64,000 nt of DNA, from the NCBI GenBank assembly GCA_932294295.1, contig OW028577.1:2942001-3006000 (forward strand), read 5' to 3'. The notes under the pieces were generated by a model. That model was not told the origin of the DNA and did no database searches. It worked only from the letters and a program-made list of their open reading frames with translations. The position numbers were made by a program, and so were the translations under genes. This DNA is from Alitta virens (lineage: Eukaryota > Annelida > Polychaeta > Phyllodocida > Nereididae). This document shows positions 32,368 through 44,744 of the stretch, one piece after another; the stretch's first letter is position 1, and each line of letters opens with the position of its first letter.

Positions 32368-32550
32368 GGCTGGGGCCTAGCTCAGAGGTACGCTCTGGGC
32401 TTCCAACCGCTGGATCCTGGGTTCGATTCCCGGTCGAGCCTAAGTTGGATGGCTGTTTCATCCTTCGTCTCACTGCCATGGTCTCTGCCTGTTCTAATTA
32501 GCCGCACTAGTGCAGAAATACAGGACGTATAGCCCTAATCACACAAGCAC
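32368..32550 (+). mobile_element. Full-length tRNA-derived SINE
   Basis: Head GGGGCCTAGCTCAGAGGTA (A box), GGGTTCGATTCCCGG (B box), core, and CACA tail. The 15-bp duplication AGTACAATTTAGACA lies at 32353-32367 and 32551-32565. The anticodon-loop-like word CTTCCAA suggests a Gly(TCC)-related origin, but the anticodon stem does not pair, so this is tentative. Confidence 0.92.
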
Positions 32551-32609
32551 AGTACAATTTAGACAATGGGAATTCTTAAATTCATAATTTTAAAGCATTT
32601 TCGTTTTAT

Positions 32610-35600
32610 TTGTATAGCTTTTTTGACACTCCAGCTTTAATGTCTGCAATCAACAACAGAATAAAATTAATGATAGACCTATCTATATATGAGAGACCAG
32701 AATATGATTTTACAAAATGCACTAATAGTAAAATACATGTTTTTTTTGTTGGTAACTTATCGAAACTAACGAAGTCACGATTTTGCAATTTACATGGTTG
32801 TATGGGGGCGGGGGGTTCCAGGTAACGATAAGATGTAGAATCAATACATTCCTTTCATTTATCTCTGGTAAAGATCAGGCAATAAAATATCATTATGTCA
32901 AAGATAAGATTCCAAAGCTCTTCAATATAATGTTGTTTTACAACTCTATTAGTCACCACCAACTTCTTGCTGAATCCATTTTGGAAACAAAGGTAAATAT
33001 TATACTTGATGATTTATCAATATCAGCTAAAATATTTTGTATACATGTTTTCATATGGTTTATTTTAATATATAGACTGTGGAGGTCATAACATGTCATT
33101 GATGATAAGGATAAATACACTTGTCCAAATTTACGTTAATCAATAATGAGGTGTTCTTATTAATGTCATTTTAACATCATTTCATCCATTGTTTGATCTT
33201 TATACGGATGGCTTAACGTACAATTTTGAGAAATTCTTCAAGCAATGCAGTGCCACGTTTTCTGTGTAATAAAATCCTTTTTTTCTTACAGTAAAATGTT
33301 TGACCAATGCTATTATGAGGAATGCCAACTTTTGCACCAAGATCAAGCAGAGGAAATGTGCAGATCAGCCAGCCGAGGATCCGAGGCAGCTGAGCAACAT
33401 GGATGGAATGTTGAAGAGTTACTTGAAAACAGTAAGACAATGACGGAGATAGTTTCCTCTTGGTACCCTAAATGGTAGCTAGTTATTATGTACTATATTA
33501 TATTATATTATGTATTATTTTATTATATTATATTTTATTTGTATGTAGCATCCAATAAAATGGATGACGCCTCAATAGAAATTATGTGCATGGTATTACA
33601 GCCGATTTCGTAGACTTGGAAACTAGACTTCAGATGACATTATGTGAATCTGGGACTCCTATTGGCTATGGCAGTCTCATAACCAATGGAAATCCTGGAT
33701 TCACATTACGTCCTACGGAGTGTAGTTTCCAAGTCTACGAAATTGGTTATATATATGTAATGTAAATTAGTTTTGTACGGCAGTGTTGTGCATTTTACTT
33801 TGCTCAGATAGCTGAAAGATCTCTTAATATGAGTTACTGATTAGAGGAGTTTTGATATTCATCATATATGTTCATAAATACTCATTAGGAGCTCATCTCT
33901 CCCCTGGTTTCCAGGTAATCTTTGTCATGACTTTAAAAAATAACTTGGTCTCTTAACAGGAGCTGCCCATCGACCTGGAACGATTGTCTGTTAGGAGCTT
34001 TCATTGCGGCGGAATCCACTGGCCTGCCGTTCGCTCATGGGAGTTTGTATTTGCCCTTGAATAGAATCCGCCAATGTATACAGATAGGTTCAGCAATTCC
34101 TAGGTGTCAAAATACACATGAATTTCCTATGTTCTCACAAAGGCCCATGAAACTGGATCTGTACCTGAATTACCTGGAAACACTGAATTTGGCTTTCGTT
34201 GCACACAGAAAAATGCACCCAAAATGCATAATCGAATGTAAAATGGACTTCTTGGTGAACTTTTATATAGTTTCAAATGCTGCTCGTAAAGTCGCAAGCG
34301 AGACAATCTGCTTTAATTATGGAACATTCGATGCTTGCTTGGAATCGGATAGTATCATCAATGCATATCTGTTCCTTGGATTGGCTACTCAGATGCATAA
34401 ATTCATTGTTTGTGTTTTTGGCATATCTGAAAAAGAAAATGTTAAAAAATATACTGAGAGACTTTTTGCTCTCCAACATCCATCAAACTGGTTGCAGAGG
34501 GGTATTTTGCACTTGGTGTCAATTTTCTTATATGATGATGAATTGCTCCAGTGCATACCAAAAGCTATTGTTCTGGGAAACATTAATTCAAGGGACTTAC
34601 ATGGCTGCACTCCCTTGCATTTAGCATATTTGCACCAAACTGATAAAGCAGTTGATTTCTTAAAAGCAAATGGCGCTCTAAGTGTTGCTGATAACTTTGG
34701 TTTTACGCCAGAAGCTCTTGGATTCCGGGTCAGTCGTGTAATCTGTAATGGCCGATTGGAGACAATTTTCAACCCTCTTGACAAGGACAGTGATTGGACG
34801 GAGAAGGCAGATCATCTTGATGTTACTCATCAGAGACTCTGTTATGATATTATGGAGGCAACTTCAGGAGTTTTTCAGAAGATGAAGCCAATGTTGATTC
34901 TTTGTGAAGCGGAGGCAGATACACTAGCTAAACAGCTTAAGACGCTAATCGAGCGACTTCTCAGAACCACAGAGTTGGATGAATATGTCGAGGAAGTGGT
35001 CATCGGTGGGAGTCTAAGGGAAAAGCTGAAGGTTGGACGGCTGGATGAAGTCGATGTTCAAATTCGCTGCAAAGATATTCATAGAGGAAAGATTTATAGT
35101 GAAGATTTGGTTATGGACATGAATAAAATAGACTGGAGTGATTTAAATCTGAGACCAGTCTGCACCATAAAACCTTGGGAGTTTCTTTGGGAAAACCCTG
35201 GTTTATGTCAAGGCATGAAGCTATCAGTTGATTTAGTGGTAATTTTTGAAGGCTCCACAAAAGCTGAACTGGCATATACTTAACAATGTTGTATACTTAT
35301 AAATCCTCGATGCTACAACAAAATGACCTTTAATCTGAACTTATATCCTTGGACCTATGTAAGTATATATGCATCTATTTTGTCCCGTTATATAAACACT
35401 GAGTAAAGACTCTTTTCATTTGACATTTTCTCTAAAATAAAAAAGAATTTATCTGTCTAAACATATGAGAGAATTAATACAGTTAAAATTCATGGAATTT
35501 CATCTTATTTCAAAAAACCAATCTTTAGAGCTTGTTCTACAATTATATTAAGTGAGGAATCAAACGTGAAATTTTATCTAATAGAATTGCAGTATTCTGT

Positions 35601-38483
35601 TTTAGCCACCTGGTGGAAATACAGAGAACCTTCCGTGAAAATCCACTATTGGTTTCATTATAGTCTTATTTAGCCAAACTATTACATTTAAAGAATTTGA
35701 AACACCATTTTGTCGTGTGAAAAAATGAATAGTTGACATATTTGCTTGCAAACTCTATGGGGTATGGAATTCATTCAGCAGCAGCCCGGTTTGAATAAAC
35801 TGTCCATGGCTCAGAAATTCTGCTGAGTTGTTGGAGCCAGTTTTCTTAATAATTATTGAAGTATAGCCAAATATATTCACAGGGATTAATATGTGACTCT
35901 TTAGCTGTTTGATAGTATGAGTACTGCAAAAGTGAGTAAAATCAGGGGATACAGCCTCTTTAAGATAACCTTTGTTAAATACATATCTTACATTAGAAAA
36001 TACAGTGCAATATATCGTAACAATGGCCTTGTTATCCAGGATTGGCAATTGAGATCATTAAATTTATTTTTTGGCCACAGTATGTAGCATTCACTCATCA
36101 GTGGAATGTTTAAAATAAAATAAAAATACAACATTGGCCCAACATTGGCCCAACATTGGCTCAACAGTGGCCCAACAGTGGCCCAACAGTGGCCCAACAT
36201 TAATCTCATGTTGGCCGTGCTAGGCCAACGTCTCACCAATGTGATTTGTTATGCTTCATCCATACTTTTACAGGATTATAATGGTACCTGGTTTGCCTAT
36301 GAATGGGACATTTTGGACAGTCTCCCGATGGGATGCAGGTTGGGCATTCTCATATCAAAGTCTCTAATCCAGGTTAGTTTTGTTGTCTGTTTAACAGATT
36401 AGGTATTGTTATCGCTTGGTTGGCATTAGCGATGGTAACGCCTTCTGGTTAAGATCATTCATCGAGCTCTTCTATATAAATACTTATTGCTTGAATATAT
36501 TTTCAAACATTGTCTTGTACAGACAAAATTACAAGTGAAAAAATATAAGGAAGAATTTCATTATTTAAATGTCATCAACTTCATCAAAAGATATTTACTC
36601 TTTTTCATACAGTACTGAATCAGCCGTAGGTAATAATAATCTTTATTTGTTAGGCGCAACATTATCACACAAAAATCTTTAATGCCCTGTACAAATAATT
36701 ATTGATAAAAATATCTGAAAGGTACGCAGCCCCTTAGAGAACATGGTAGAAAAAAACAGAAATTTTTCCGTGCGCACGAGTAATTAAAGAAAATGTTCTT
36801 TTTTTTTTGTGTGCATGAGTAAATGAAAGAAAAATATATTTTGTTTCCGTGCACACGAGTTGATTTACTCATGCGCACGAGAAACATTTCTTGTGCACAA
36901 GAAACATTTCATGGTCACGAATGCAATCTGGGTAGTTCTGCATTTGTGCTCAAGTTAAAAATGCTGTTCCTTGCAATGAAAAATAGTCCATCCCTGCAGT
37001 AAACTGCAATTAACAAATCAATCAATCACACATATAAAATCATTTATTATAGATGGTATATCAATTAGTCAATAATCAATCAATCAATCAATCAATCACA
37101 CATGTAGATGGCATATCAACTGGTCTATCAATCTATTAATCTATCTATCTATCTATCTACCTATCTATGTGGGTATAAGTATGTATGCTTGTTTATCTAA
37201 GATGTATGTATATGTGACTAGATGTATGTAAGTAATTATTGAATTTACAGAGCAAAAATACAAATACATGTACATATACAATTGATTAATTGATTTATTG
37301 CAATCAAGATATATGTAATGAACTTTCTGACATATGTCCTAATTGGCTGGGGTCACTGAGTGCGCTTCACTACAGAGGGCTTGGCCACTGAATGGAACAG
37401 CATTTTAATCTCCTAATAACAGAAAATGGAAGTGTGCACACATTTTTGCCATGCACACGAAATGTTTCCCGTGCGCACAAGATTTTTCACGTGCACACGA
37501 TATGTTTCTCATGCAGACCAAATGTTTCTCGTGCACACGAGTTAATTTACTTGTGCACGTAAAAAAAATTGTTTTTCTGTAATTCTACACGTGCACACAG
37601 AAATTAAAAAAAATATTCTGCCATGTCCTTTTAGGGGCTCCGTAGAAAGGTAATTAATGATCAGGATATTTCACAACTTTTGCAGGTGGATCACTGGACA
37701 AGCGAATATCTGACGTCACCAGCGAAGATGCCTGGTCAAGACTGCAGTGTTCAAGATTCTTTCGGGTAACCGTCCTTTCTACTTTTACATAATGTCACAA
37801 TATTCCTTGTTTTAGAACAAGTGAATTTGAATTATATTTATTTTATGCATCAATGCTAATACACCAAAGCAATTATATTTAGATATTCTTCCTTCCAAAT
37901 GCCCTGATGGCTTCGCTAAGAATTTCAACAATTTCTTACTGTAGCCAAATTTCATTATTTACCATTATTTCAAACTGCGGTGTTTTAGATTTCTTGATTT
38001 TGTATTTTTTCACTCCACCCTAAATTGTACGATTTAAGGTAGAATGCAGTGCAAATTTTCTTTATTAACACTTGACTGAGTTACTGTAAGCAACACATAG
38101 AAGTAAACAATGTTTAATGTAATTGCAGTGCATGGTTGTTTAAATAAAGTAATTGCCGTTAATTTTTGCCTAAAGAAAGCAATGTTTAATAAATATATGC
38201 AGTTCATGGTTGCCTACAGAAAGCATTGTTTAATGTAATTGCAGTACTTGGTTACTCAGATGATATCAAGATGTTGGAATATAACCCTCAACCAAAGTGG
38301 GCAAATCAATTGGATTTAGCTGAATATGCAGAAGAGGGCAGAGAATGGGCTTGTTATATACTTGAGGTGATGAAAGCAGATTTTGACCATGGTCAGATAA
38401 CGTGCTTCTGGTCAATTGTCAATGCGCATATTGATGATGGAACATATGGAAGTAAAATTTGCGAGAAACTGATTACAACCTGA
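32610..38483 (+). CDS. Ankyrin-repeat Mab-21/cGAS-like nucleotidyltransferase gene (partial model)
   Basis: The best exons are 33960-35238, 36274-36372, 37686-37765 and 38245-38483 (stop TGA). The long exon first reads LLGAFIAAESTGLPF, then one clear ankyrin unit (DLHGCTPLHLAYLHQTDKAV, DNFGFTPEAL). The nucleotidyltransferase follows: VVIGGSLREKLKVGRLDEVD with the GS and ExD words, and KLSVDLV with the third acidic residue right at the exon end. Mab-21/cGAS-like enzymes use these residues to bind metal and make cyclic dinucleotides; this copy keeps them. The last exon (IKMLEYNPQPKW, ILEVMKADFDHGQITCFW) fits the C-terminal helices of that fold. Possible upstream exons lie at 32610-32820, 32876-32992 and 33292-33431. 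Phases do not all match (notably 37765 to 38245), so at least one exon is missing from this model. Immune function is inference. Confidence 0.62.
33595..33750. mobile_element. Palindromic MITE in an intron (family also at 39304)
   Basis: Left arm CGATTTCGTAGACTTGGAAA and right arm TTTCCAAGTCTACGAAATTG pair over about 63 bp with few mismatches. The ends read TTACAGCC and GGTTATA. Confidence 0.8.
35580..35651. repeat. 72-bp exact repeat, partner of 22620-22691
   Basis: Identical copy, in the intron between 35238 and 36274. Confidence 0.9.
36132..36234. repeat. 11-bp minisatellite GGCCCAACA(T/G)T
   Basis: About six units of TGGCCCAACAT / TGGCCCAACAG, ending in a partly inverted TGTTGGCC...AGGCCAACGT. 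In the intron of the nucleotidyltransferase gene. Confidence 0.8.
36725..37644. mobile_element. Non-autonomous DNA element with inverted subterminal arrays
   Basis: Ends CGCAGCCCCTTAGAGAACAT and, reversed, TACGGAGCCCCTAAAAGGAC pair over about 28 bp. GAAAGGTA occurs at 36717-36724 and 37645-37652, so the duplication is 6-8 bp depending on where the end is placed. Next to the ends are arrays of GTGCACACGAGAAACAT-like words facing each other. The centre (36900-37430) has TATC and CAAT simple repeats (37078-37165) and no gene. Confidence 0.75.
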
Positions 38484-38575
38484 CATATTCTACTAAAATA
38501 TACTAGATTTTAGACCTTATCTAGATGTGATTTTTATAACTTAAAACTCAATTATCATATTTACTAATTTTTTAA

Positions 38576-38725
38576 TTGTTTGATTTATTCAACTGCTCTT
38601 ATTATGCGAGTAAGGAGCTGTTTTGCACTCATGAGGGAGTTACTTAAACTTTCATTGGTTCTATCCCTCTCAGCACATTAGGAAAACTTTCTTGGTGGAG
38701 TATAATGATGTGTTAAAGTGAGATT
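38576..38725. repeat. Dispersed repeat related to 7213-7386
   Basis: Same ordered words (TTGTTTGATTTATT, TTATTATGCGAG, GGTGGAGTATAATGATG), just downstream of the nucleotidyltransferase stop. Confidence 0.55.
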
Positions 38726-39303
38726 CACTGAATATTGTTTTATTGCTCTTGTCACAGTCATTTACCATGTAATAGTGAGATTATAGACCTTAGTGTCTGC
38801 ACCAGAAATGTGGTAATTATACATGCCTCAACAATATAGAGTCAACATCAAGGTACTGGCAACACAGCTTTTCCCGAGAATATGATATTTGCGATTCAGT
38901 GCATAAAGCTGGGAACTCAATTCAGGACTATCATAGTTCTAATTGGCACCTTGAACACTAGGCCCTCTTGTTTTGTGATTTTAGTAAATTGTTTAGTAAA
39001 ATAAAGAGAAATAATGATATATTTATTTCCATTTATAATAGCACTTGACGCAATGTTGTTTTTGGTAAGGCCTGCCATTGAAGATGTTTTTGAAGATTTC
39101 ATTGTGATCAGGTTAACATGAAATAAGTTGTCTGTAGAAGAATTATTATTACTCAATAAGTAAAGAATCTTTTACACACTAAACGCTGATGTAAATTTGA
39201 TCCTTTTGTTGACAAAAATGCTAAACCACTCCTGCTTGCCATAGAAACAGGTTCTGCAATCATAGTGATTAAAAATTATTTCAATACATGAAGCCATTGG
39301 CAC
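38726..39303. other. Gene-poor stretch
   Basis: No gene or clear repeat seen. Confidence 0.5.
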
Positions 39304-39461
39304 TTACAGCCGATTTAAGAGAGTCGGAAACAAAACTCCAGAGGACATCATGCAGATCCAGGACTCCTATTGGCTGAGGGACTGCCTTGACCCTTTGGAG
39401 TCCTGGATTCACATGACACCCTCTGGAGTTCAGTTTCTGAGTTCATGAAAACTGCTGTAAA
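39304..39461. mobile_element. Palindromic MITE, diverged copy of 33595-33750
   Basis: TTACAGCCGATTT at one end and ACTGCTGTAA at the other. Inner arms CTCCAGAGG / CCTCTGGAG and ATCCAGGACTCC / GGAGTCCTGGAT pair. Confidence 0.75.
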
Positions 39462-39596
39462 GCCAATCAATCTCTGTGACTGTGAATTTCGAACTTAGTG
39501 ACAAACAAAATAATTCTTCACTTATCAAATATGATGTTGTGTTGCTTTGTGAAAATATTGGGGCTCACAAAAGAGCCCGGCTTACGTTGACTTCTT

Positions 39597-40340
39597 GTGG
39601 TTATTGATGTCAGTTTACCAGTTCTTAAAGTCTTGAAACATTTTGAAGATTCTGGGTTTCTCATTTTCCTTCCATGGAATTTGCCAGTTCCCTCATTAAC
39701 AAAGAATATCTACAAACGGAAAGTCCTAGATAAAGTGACAAAGGAAACATTATCCAAAAAATCTAAAGTCAAATGTGTCACGTACTATGCTCAGCATCTC
39801 AGTTACATGGACTGCTTGTATAGATATGTTGACAACTTCACTTATCTTGCATATATAGACATGGATGAATATATCATTCCAAGTGGAAGTTACAACTGGG
39901 AAGTGATGTTCACCAAACTTGCATCACAGCGGTGGTCCAAATATGTTGCTTCATATCATTTTAGTGAAGCTTGCTTCGACAGCACAGTCAAACGCTCGAA
40001 CTACATAAAAGGCCAAAATATGACTGTTTACATGTCTACAAAAGAGGTAATGAGATTACCTCGTCTCAGAACACCAGGCAGTGACCGTAACCATATTAAA
40101 TCAGTCATTATACCTAGCAAAGTAATTCACACATACGTTCATAAAATTGAAGTAGCACTGCCTGGATTAATTAAGCGAACTAGCGTTGATCCAAAAATTG
40201 GCAGACTCAACCACTACAGAAATCCAGCTGGTTATTACAAGCCAACAAATAATTCAGTGATGGATTTTGTAATGTCTAAATATCAACGTGATCTCTTAAG
40301 AAATATGGAATTGACACTTCATGAAATAAACAAAAAATAA
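39597..40340 (+). CDS. GT92-like glycosyltransferase, C-terminal catalytic part
   Basis: An open frame of about 247 codons, intronless, ending TAA. It shows YMDCLYRYVDNFTYLAYIDM followed by DEY (DxD-type metal site), SHYHFSEACF-like spacing, KSVIIPSKVIHTYVHKIE and GRLNHYRNPAGYY. These match the GT92 (DUF23) family, whose members transfer galactose in the Golgi. The usual N-terminal membrane anchor and first catalytic block are missing. A stop lies three codons before the first possible codon (39588-39590), so this is either one exon of a longer gene or a 5'-truncated retrocopy. GTG at 39597 is not a credible animal start. Confidence 0.75.
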   Translation: MVIDVSLPVLKVLKHFEDSGFLIFLPWNLPVPSLTKNIYKRKVLDKVTKETLSKKSKVKCVTYYAQHLSYMDCLYRYVDNFTYLAYIDMDEYIIPSGSYNWEVMFTKLASQRWSKYVASYHFSEACFDSTVKRSNYIKGQNMTVYMSTKEVMRLPRLRTPGSDRNHIKSVIIPSKVIHTYVHKIEVALPGLIKRTSVDPKIGRLNHYRNPAGYYKPTNNSVMDFVMSKYQRDLLRNMELTLHEINKK

Positions 40341-40894
40341 AGCAATTGTTAAACCTCATTTTCTGTCTCATCATTTTTGTTAAGATTATTGAATATTTTT
40401 AAAGAGGTACTGTGAACACAAAAAAATTCAAATTAATATATTTTTTTAATGCCGTAGAGATTTATAAACATGTACATGAACAACGTAGTATAAATTTAAT
40501 GAATGGTAAAATTTTCATGACAAAACACTGTAAAACATTTTCTTAAGTTATTACTTACAATTATGTTAAACATAAAAGTTAAGAAAAATCCCAACTGTTT
40601 TTTTAATAGACATGGGAGATTTGTACTGGTTTTGTTAATTGCCATCTCCAAATGGATTTTAATTTTTGAAGCTTGTAAAACTGTCTTTTTCACTGGAAAT
40701 GATATTATTCAATTGGATTGTCCAAAAACAGATTTTCCACTGGAAATGATATTGTTCAGTTAGATTGTCCAGGGACAGATTTTCTGCCAGTCACATGTAA
40801 CAAACTATGGTCTTGGTGACTGCTTGACAATCCCAAAGGTCTAATTACTCTAGTTACTCTAGTGGGCTCTAACCGACAACGTTTCTATTACTTA
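40341..40894. other. Gene-poor stretch with a 47-bp duplicate
   Basis: CACTGGAAATGATATT(A/G)TTCA occurs twice about 48 bp apart (40691-40785). Otherwise AT-rich, with no gene. Confidence 0.5.
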
Positions 40895-42251
40895 TGTTAC
40901 CCTAGTGTATATATATTGAATCTGTTGAGAAAAAAATAGAATTGTTCATAGCGGGAGCTGGGGTGTAATCACTCAAGTGTGACAGGCTGACCACTGGTCA
41001 GTGTCATTATACAGCTGAATCTCCTTGAATACAGTCATATTGTGTATATATGCATACTTAGCCAAGGGTGAGTGTCACTTATTGTATTATATTGTTTATT
41101 ATATTGGTTGATGATTATAGATATGAAATGATAGGATAGACTGTATAGTAAGTAATATATTTATTTGTATTATTTGTAGAATGTATCATTGATCATCGAT
41201 CACTGGTTGTTTTTGCTGTGAAATAAACACACTCGAAATTCAGATTCCTAACTCTTGATTTGAGGAACCTTACAGGTAGAATTTGTAGAGTTCATAGAAA
41301 TTTGCTCCTACCAATCAATCATATTGGTGACGAAATGATTAACAGGAATGAAAAGACAGTGAAAAGTGTAAAAAATCAAGGAAATGAAATGTCATGTGAA
41401 ATTGAGCGAGTTAGTGAAGAATCTGATTCAGAATCTGATTCGGACGTGTCTGTAATTGTGAGAACAAGAAGAAATGTAAATGATGGTCAAAATGTCGAAA
41501 GTGAAAATGTTGTAAGCTTTCATGAAAATGTGACTGTTAACGAGAGGACAAATGAAGCTGACAATGCTGCGAATGCAGATATTGCAACCAATAGTAGACC
41601 TCAAAGATACAGAAGACCTCCACAATGGTACACCAGTGGGGATTATATTGTAAATACTGTAGGTACTGAGTATTTTGTTTAGATATTCATGTCAAACTGG
41701 GGTTATATTTTTATTGATGCAAAACGTTTAAATTTATCTTGAATATTACCAAATTGTCAATTTTTGCAATTGTCATTAATTGCATTATTATGATTACATG
41801 CGATTATTCCGGTGGTTTAGAATTTGTATTTGTCTCATGTATTGAGAAATAGTGAGGACACAATTTAGTGCCAGGGGGTGTGTTACCCTAGTGTATATTG
41901 AATCTGTTGATAAATATATATAATTGTTCATAGAGGGAGCTGGGGTGTGATCACTCAAGTGTGACAGGCTGACCACTGGTCAGTGTCATTATACAGCTGA
42001 ATCTCTTTGAATACAGTCATATTGTGTATATATGCATACTTAGCCAAGGGTGAGTGTCACTTATTGTATTATATTGTTTATGATATTGGTTGATGATTAT
42101 AGATAGGAAATGATGGATAGACAGTATAGTAAGTAATATATTTTTTTGTATTATTTGTAGAATGCATCTTTGATCATCGATCACTGATTGTTTTGCTGTA
42201 TAAACACACTCGAAGTTCAGATTCCTGACTCTTGATTTGAGGAGCCTTACA
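40895..42251 (+). mobile_element. Collapsed Ty3/gypsy element: two LTRs with a remnant of pol
   Basis: LTRs at 40895-41274 and 41881-42251 begin TGTTACCCTAGTG and end CCTTACA, differing at scattered sites. Between them is only 606 bp. A polypurine-like CCAGGGGGTG precedes the right LTR. No matching target duplication was found, so the element may be a recombinant. Confidence 0.85.
41260..41682 (+). pseudogene. pol: Gypsy integrase C-terminus remnant
   Basis: The frame runs out of the left LTR and reads RICRVHRNLLLPINHIGDE, the end of a gypsy GPY/F module. An acidic low-complexity stretch (EESDSESDSDVSV) and RPQRYRRPPQWYTSGD follow to the stop. The primer site, gag, and most of pol are deleted; the LTR is fused directly to the pol tail. 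Confidence 0.75.
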
Positions 42252-44680
42252 GTTGCAGTTCCACAGCTATGGCTGTATGTGGAAATCTTTCATCTTCATA
42301 ATCTGTGTAGGCATCAAGTACTTCACCTACATCCATTTAATCGTGAACAAAGTTATCTCTTTGTCTTTTTTTCGTAATTCGCTTCGATTTGGTCGTAATT
42401 TCGCTTACTGATCGAGTCTCCCGGTCTGTTTATGTTTTGATTTGCAACCATGCAGCAGCGACACCTAGCTACATTTATGAGCACTATGGTGGCGCTGCGC
42501 TTTGTTTACTTTACTTTTTTTTTCCTAAGCAGTAATATGTATCACATGTATCAAATTTCTTAAATCATACAAAAAGCATATCATATGAAAACAAGTATTT
42601 ATTTCACGTATTATTAGTTTTGTGCCAATCTCGCATGTTCTCATGAAATTCAATATGGCGGACACCCGAGACAAGATTTCACAGTATCTTACAGTGGAGT
42701 AGCTCGTTTCAAGTCAAGGGGTGTTGTCTATTGTCTCTGTATATATTCAAAACTTATTTTTCTTTTGTGAATTATTTTATCAACACATAAATAGCCTCTG
42801 TCTTTTTAGCTTAGCTAATTTTGGATGAAGTCCTTGGTTACCACACATTCAAAATGCATAAATTAATGTTTGGACATTATTGAATCAGTAACCATGGCAT
42901 TTTAGTAGAACAAGCTAAACATTCAGTGGGCCACATGGTCTATAAATAGAACTTGCAGGCATGATTCCCAGAAAAAGTTCAATCTATGGAAATCTTTTTT
43001 TTGTATCAGAATCTCAATCCATAACATATCCTATAATAGCAGAACTCATAGAGATATAGATACTTCATAAGATTGGTTTTACAAAATACCTTCTGAGCCT
43101 TGTGAAGATTGCCAGTAACATCACTGATGTTTGTGTACATTTAAGTTGTGGCCAGATCACTGATCTTCACATCCTTAAAAATGGCTTAAATAACCTAACT
43201 ATGGCACATTTGTCTTCCTTGAATAAAATGAAGCAACTTTGAATTGAGGACCATATGTCAAAAGTGCCTGGTTTTATTGTACCAAAATATTTATTAAATC
43301 TTAACAGCTCCCTCCTCAAACATCAATGGACTCATCCATGTTAGTCTGATTTCCAGGAAATTGGCATGGTTCATTTTGGTCTTAGGGGTGAAAGCTTGTG
43401 AAGGTTTTCAACAAATATCTGTTGAAGGCCCATCTTGTAAAATGCCTAGCAACATAATAAAAGCTTAATATCTACTTACATTATTTCATTCCTATGAAAA
43501 ATAATGTGATTTGGTAACTATGGTGCTTTGGCTGTTAACAAAAATCCATCATGACTTTGTGCTTGTGATGCTGCTGATGCAGTGTTGCAGTGGTCACTGC
43601 ATTCCAGGCATCTGGCTATGATTGGCCAGTTGAGTGACACACCCACACTCTGACCTATAAAATGAATGAAACTGGCCACACAAACTCTGTTCTTACTCTT
43701 TCTTAAGTGAAACAGTGTAATTACACAAATTGGATTTGTCAATTGCTCTTTATGCTTCTGATAGCTGGTTGCATTTGAAACTGTACACTGTAATTAATTT
43801 CAAGTAATTACAAATAGGCCAATGTTGAAATGAGATTATTTCTGAAACTGTTTTAAACAGCAGAAATGCAGTTCAAAAATGCTACACTCACTGAACCTGT
43901 CCATTATGTATGTTAATGTGATAAAATGAAACATGATTATATTTTTTAAAATTTGGATCTGAATTATTCTGTTAGATTTGCAAAACATGTCACATTTTTT
44001 CGAAAAGTTTTTTTGGCTGTAAATTACAGAATACTAAAAGTATTTAGGTATATTAAAAACAGAACTATAAAACAATTCTATGCAACTTAAAAGCAAGAAA
44101 GTTTGAAATTTATATACATATATATATATATATATTTTATAGTATGACTGACAAGCAAAGGTCTCTTTTTATATTTACTAATACGTTAGATGGTGCAAGT
44201 GGTCGATTTGCAGACAGTTGTGGATAGCTAGGCAAGCGTAGCGAGGATCTATGGAAAAGTACATTTTATAGCACATTTGGTAATAAAGCCAAAGACATAA
44301 ATTTATATGAACTATACCAATTGATTGTAATATTTTGACATGATACCTTGTCAGTATCTGTTACCTGCAACTAATACCCTTTAGTCTGTAAAAAATAAAT
44401 CAATTCATTTATTTTGTTTGCATGTCTAACCATTTAACCAATTCTGATACAGGTCTCATTTTTAAAGAGAGCTTTTCTTGTTATATTATATAGTATGTTT
44501 ACATGTAATTAATGTCTACTTTCAACTATGTACAAGTGTGGTTTCACATGGGAAAATTAAACACTCCAATTTCTCTGCTTAGTGCCAGATCTCCTGTACA
44601 TTGATATCCGTGTGCTGCTTACATTGTTCACTCAATTGCTAAATATCTATTCTTTTTTTTTTTTTTAAAGAATTTTTTTG
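42252..44680. other. Gene-poor stretch
   Basis: No gene recognised. Contains an (AT)n run near 44117-44136 and poly-T tracts. Confidence 0.5.
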
Positions 44681-44744
44681 TTATAGTTTGACTTTTTCCA
44701 GTTTCATTATAGGCGACTCCCTGCCTAGCAGCCCTATCAAATCT

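Noticed and set aside
32368..32450. Functional tRNA gene
   Set aside because: A and B boxes are present, but the anticodon stem does not pair and the sequence continues into a SINE core with target duplications.
35988..36239. 83-codon frame on the minus strand
   Set aside because: Half of it is translated TGGCCCAACA minisatellite.
37686..37765. Direct joining of this exon to the last exon of the nucleotidyltransferase gene
   Set aside because: The intron phases disagree (2 versus 1), so at least one exon is missing; not presented as a complete model.
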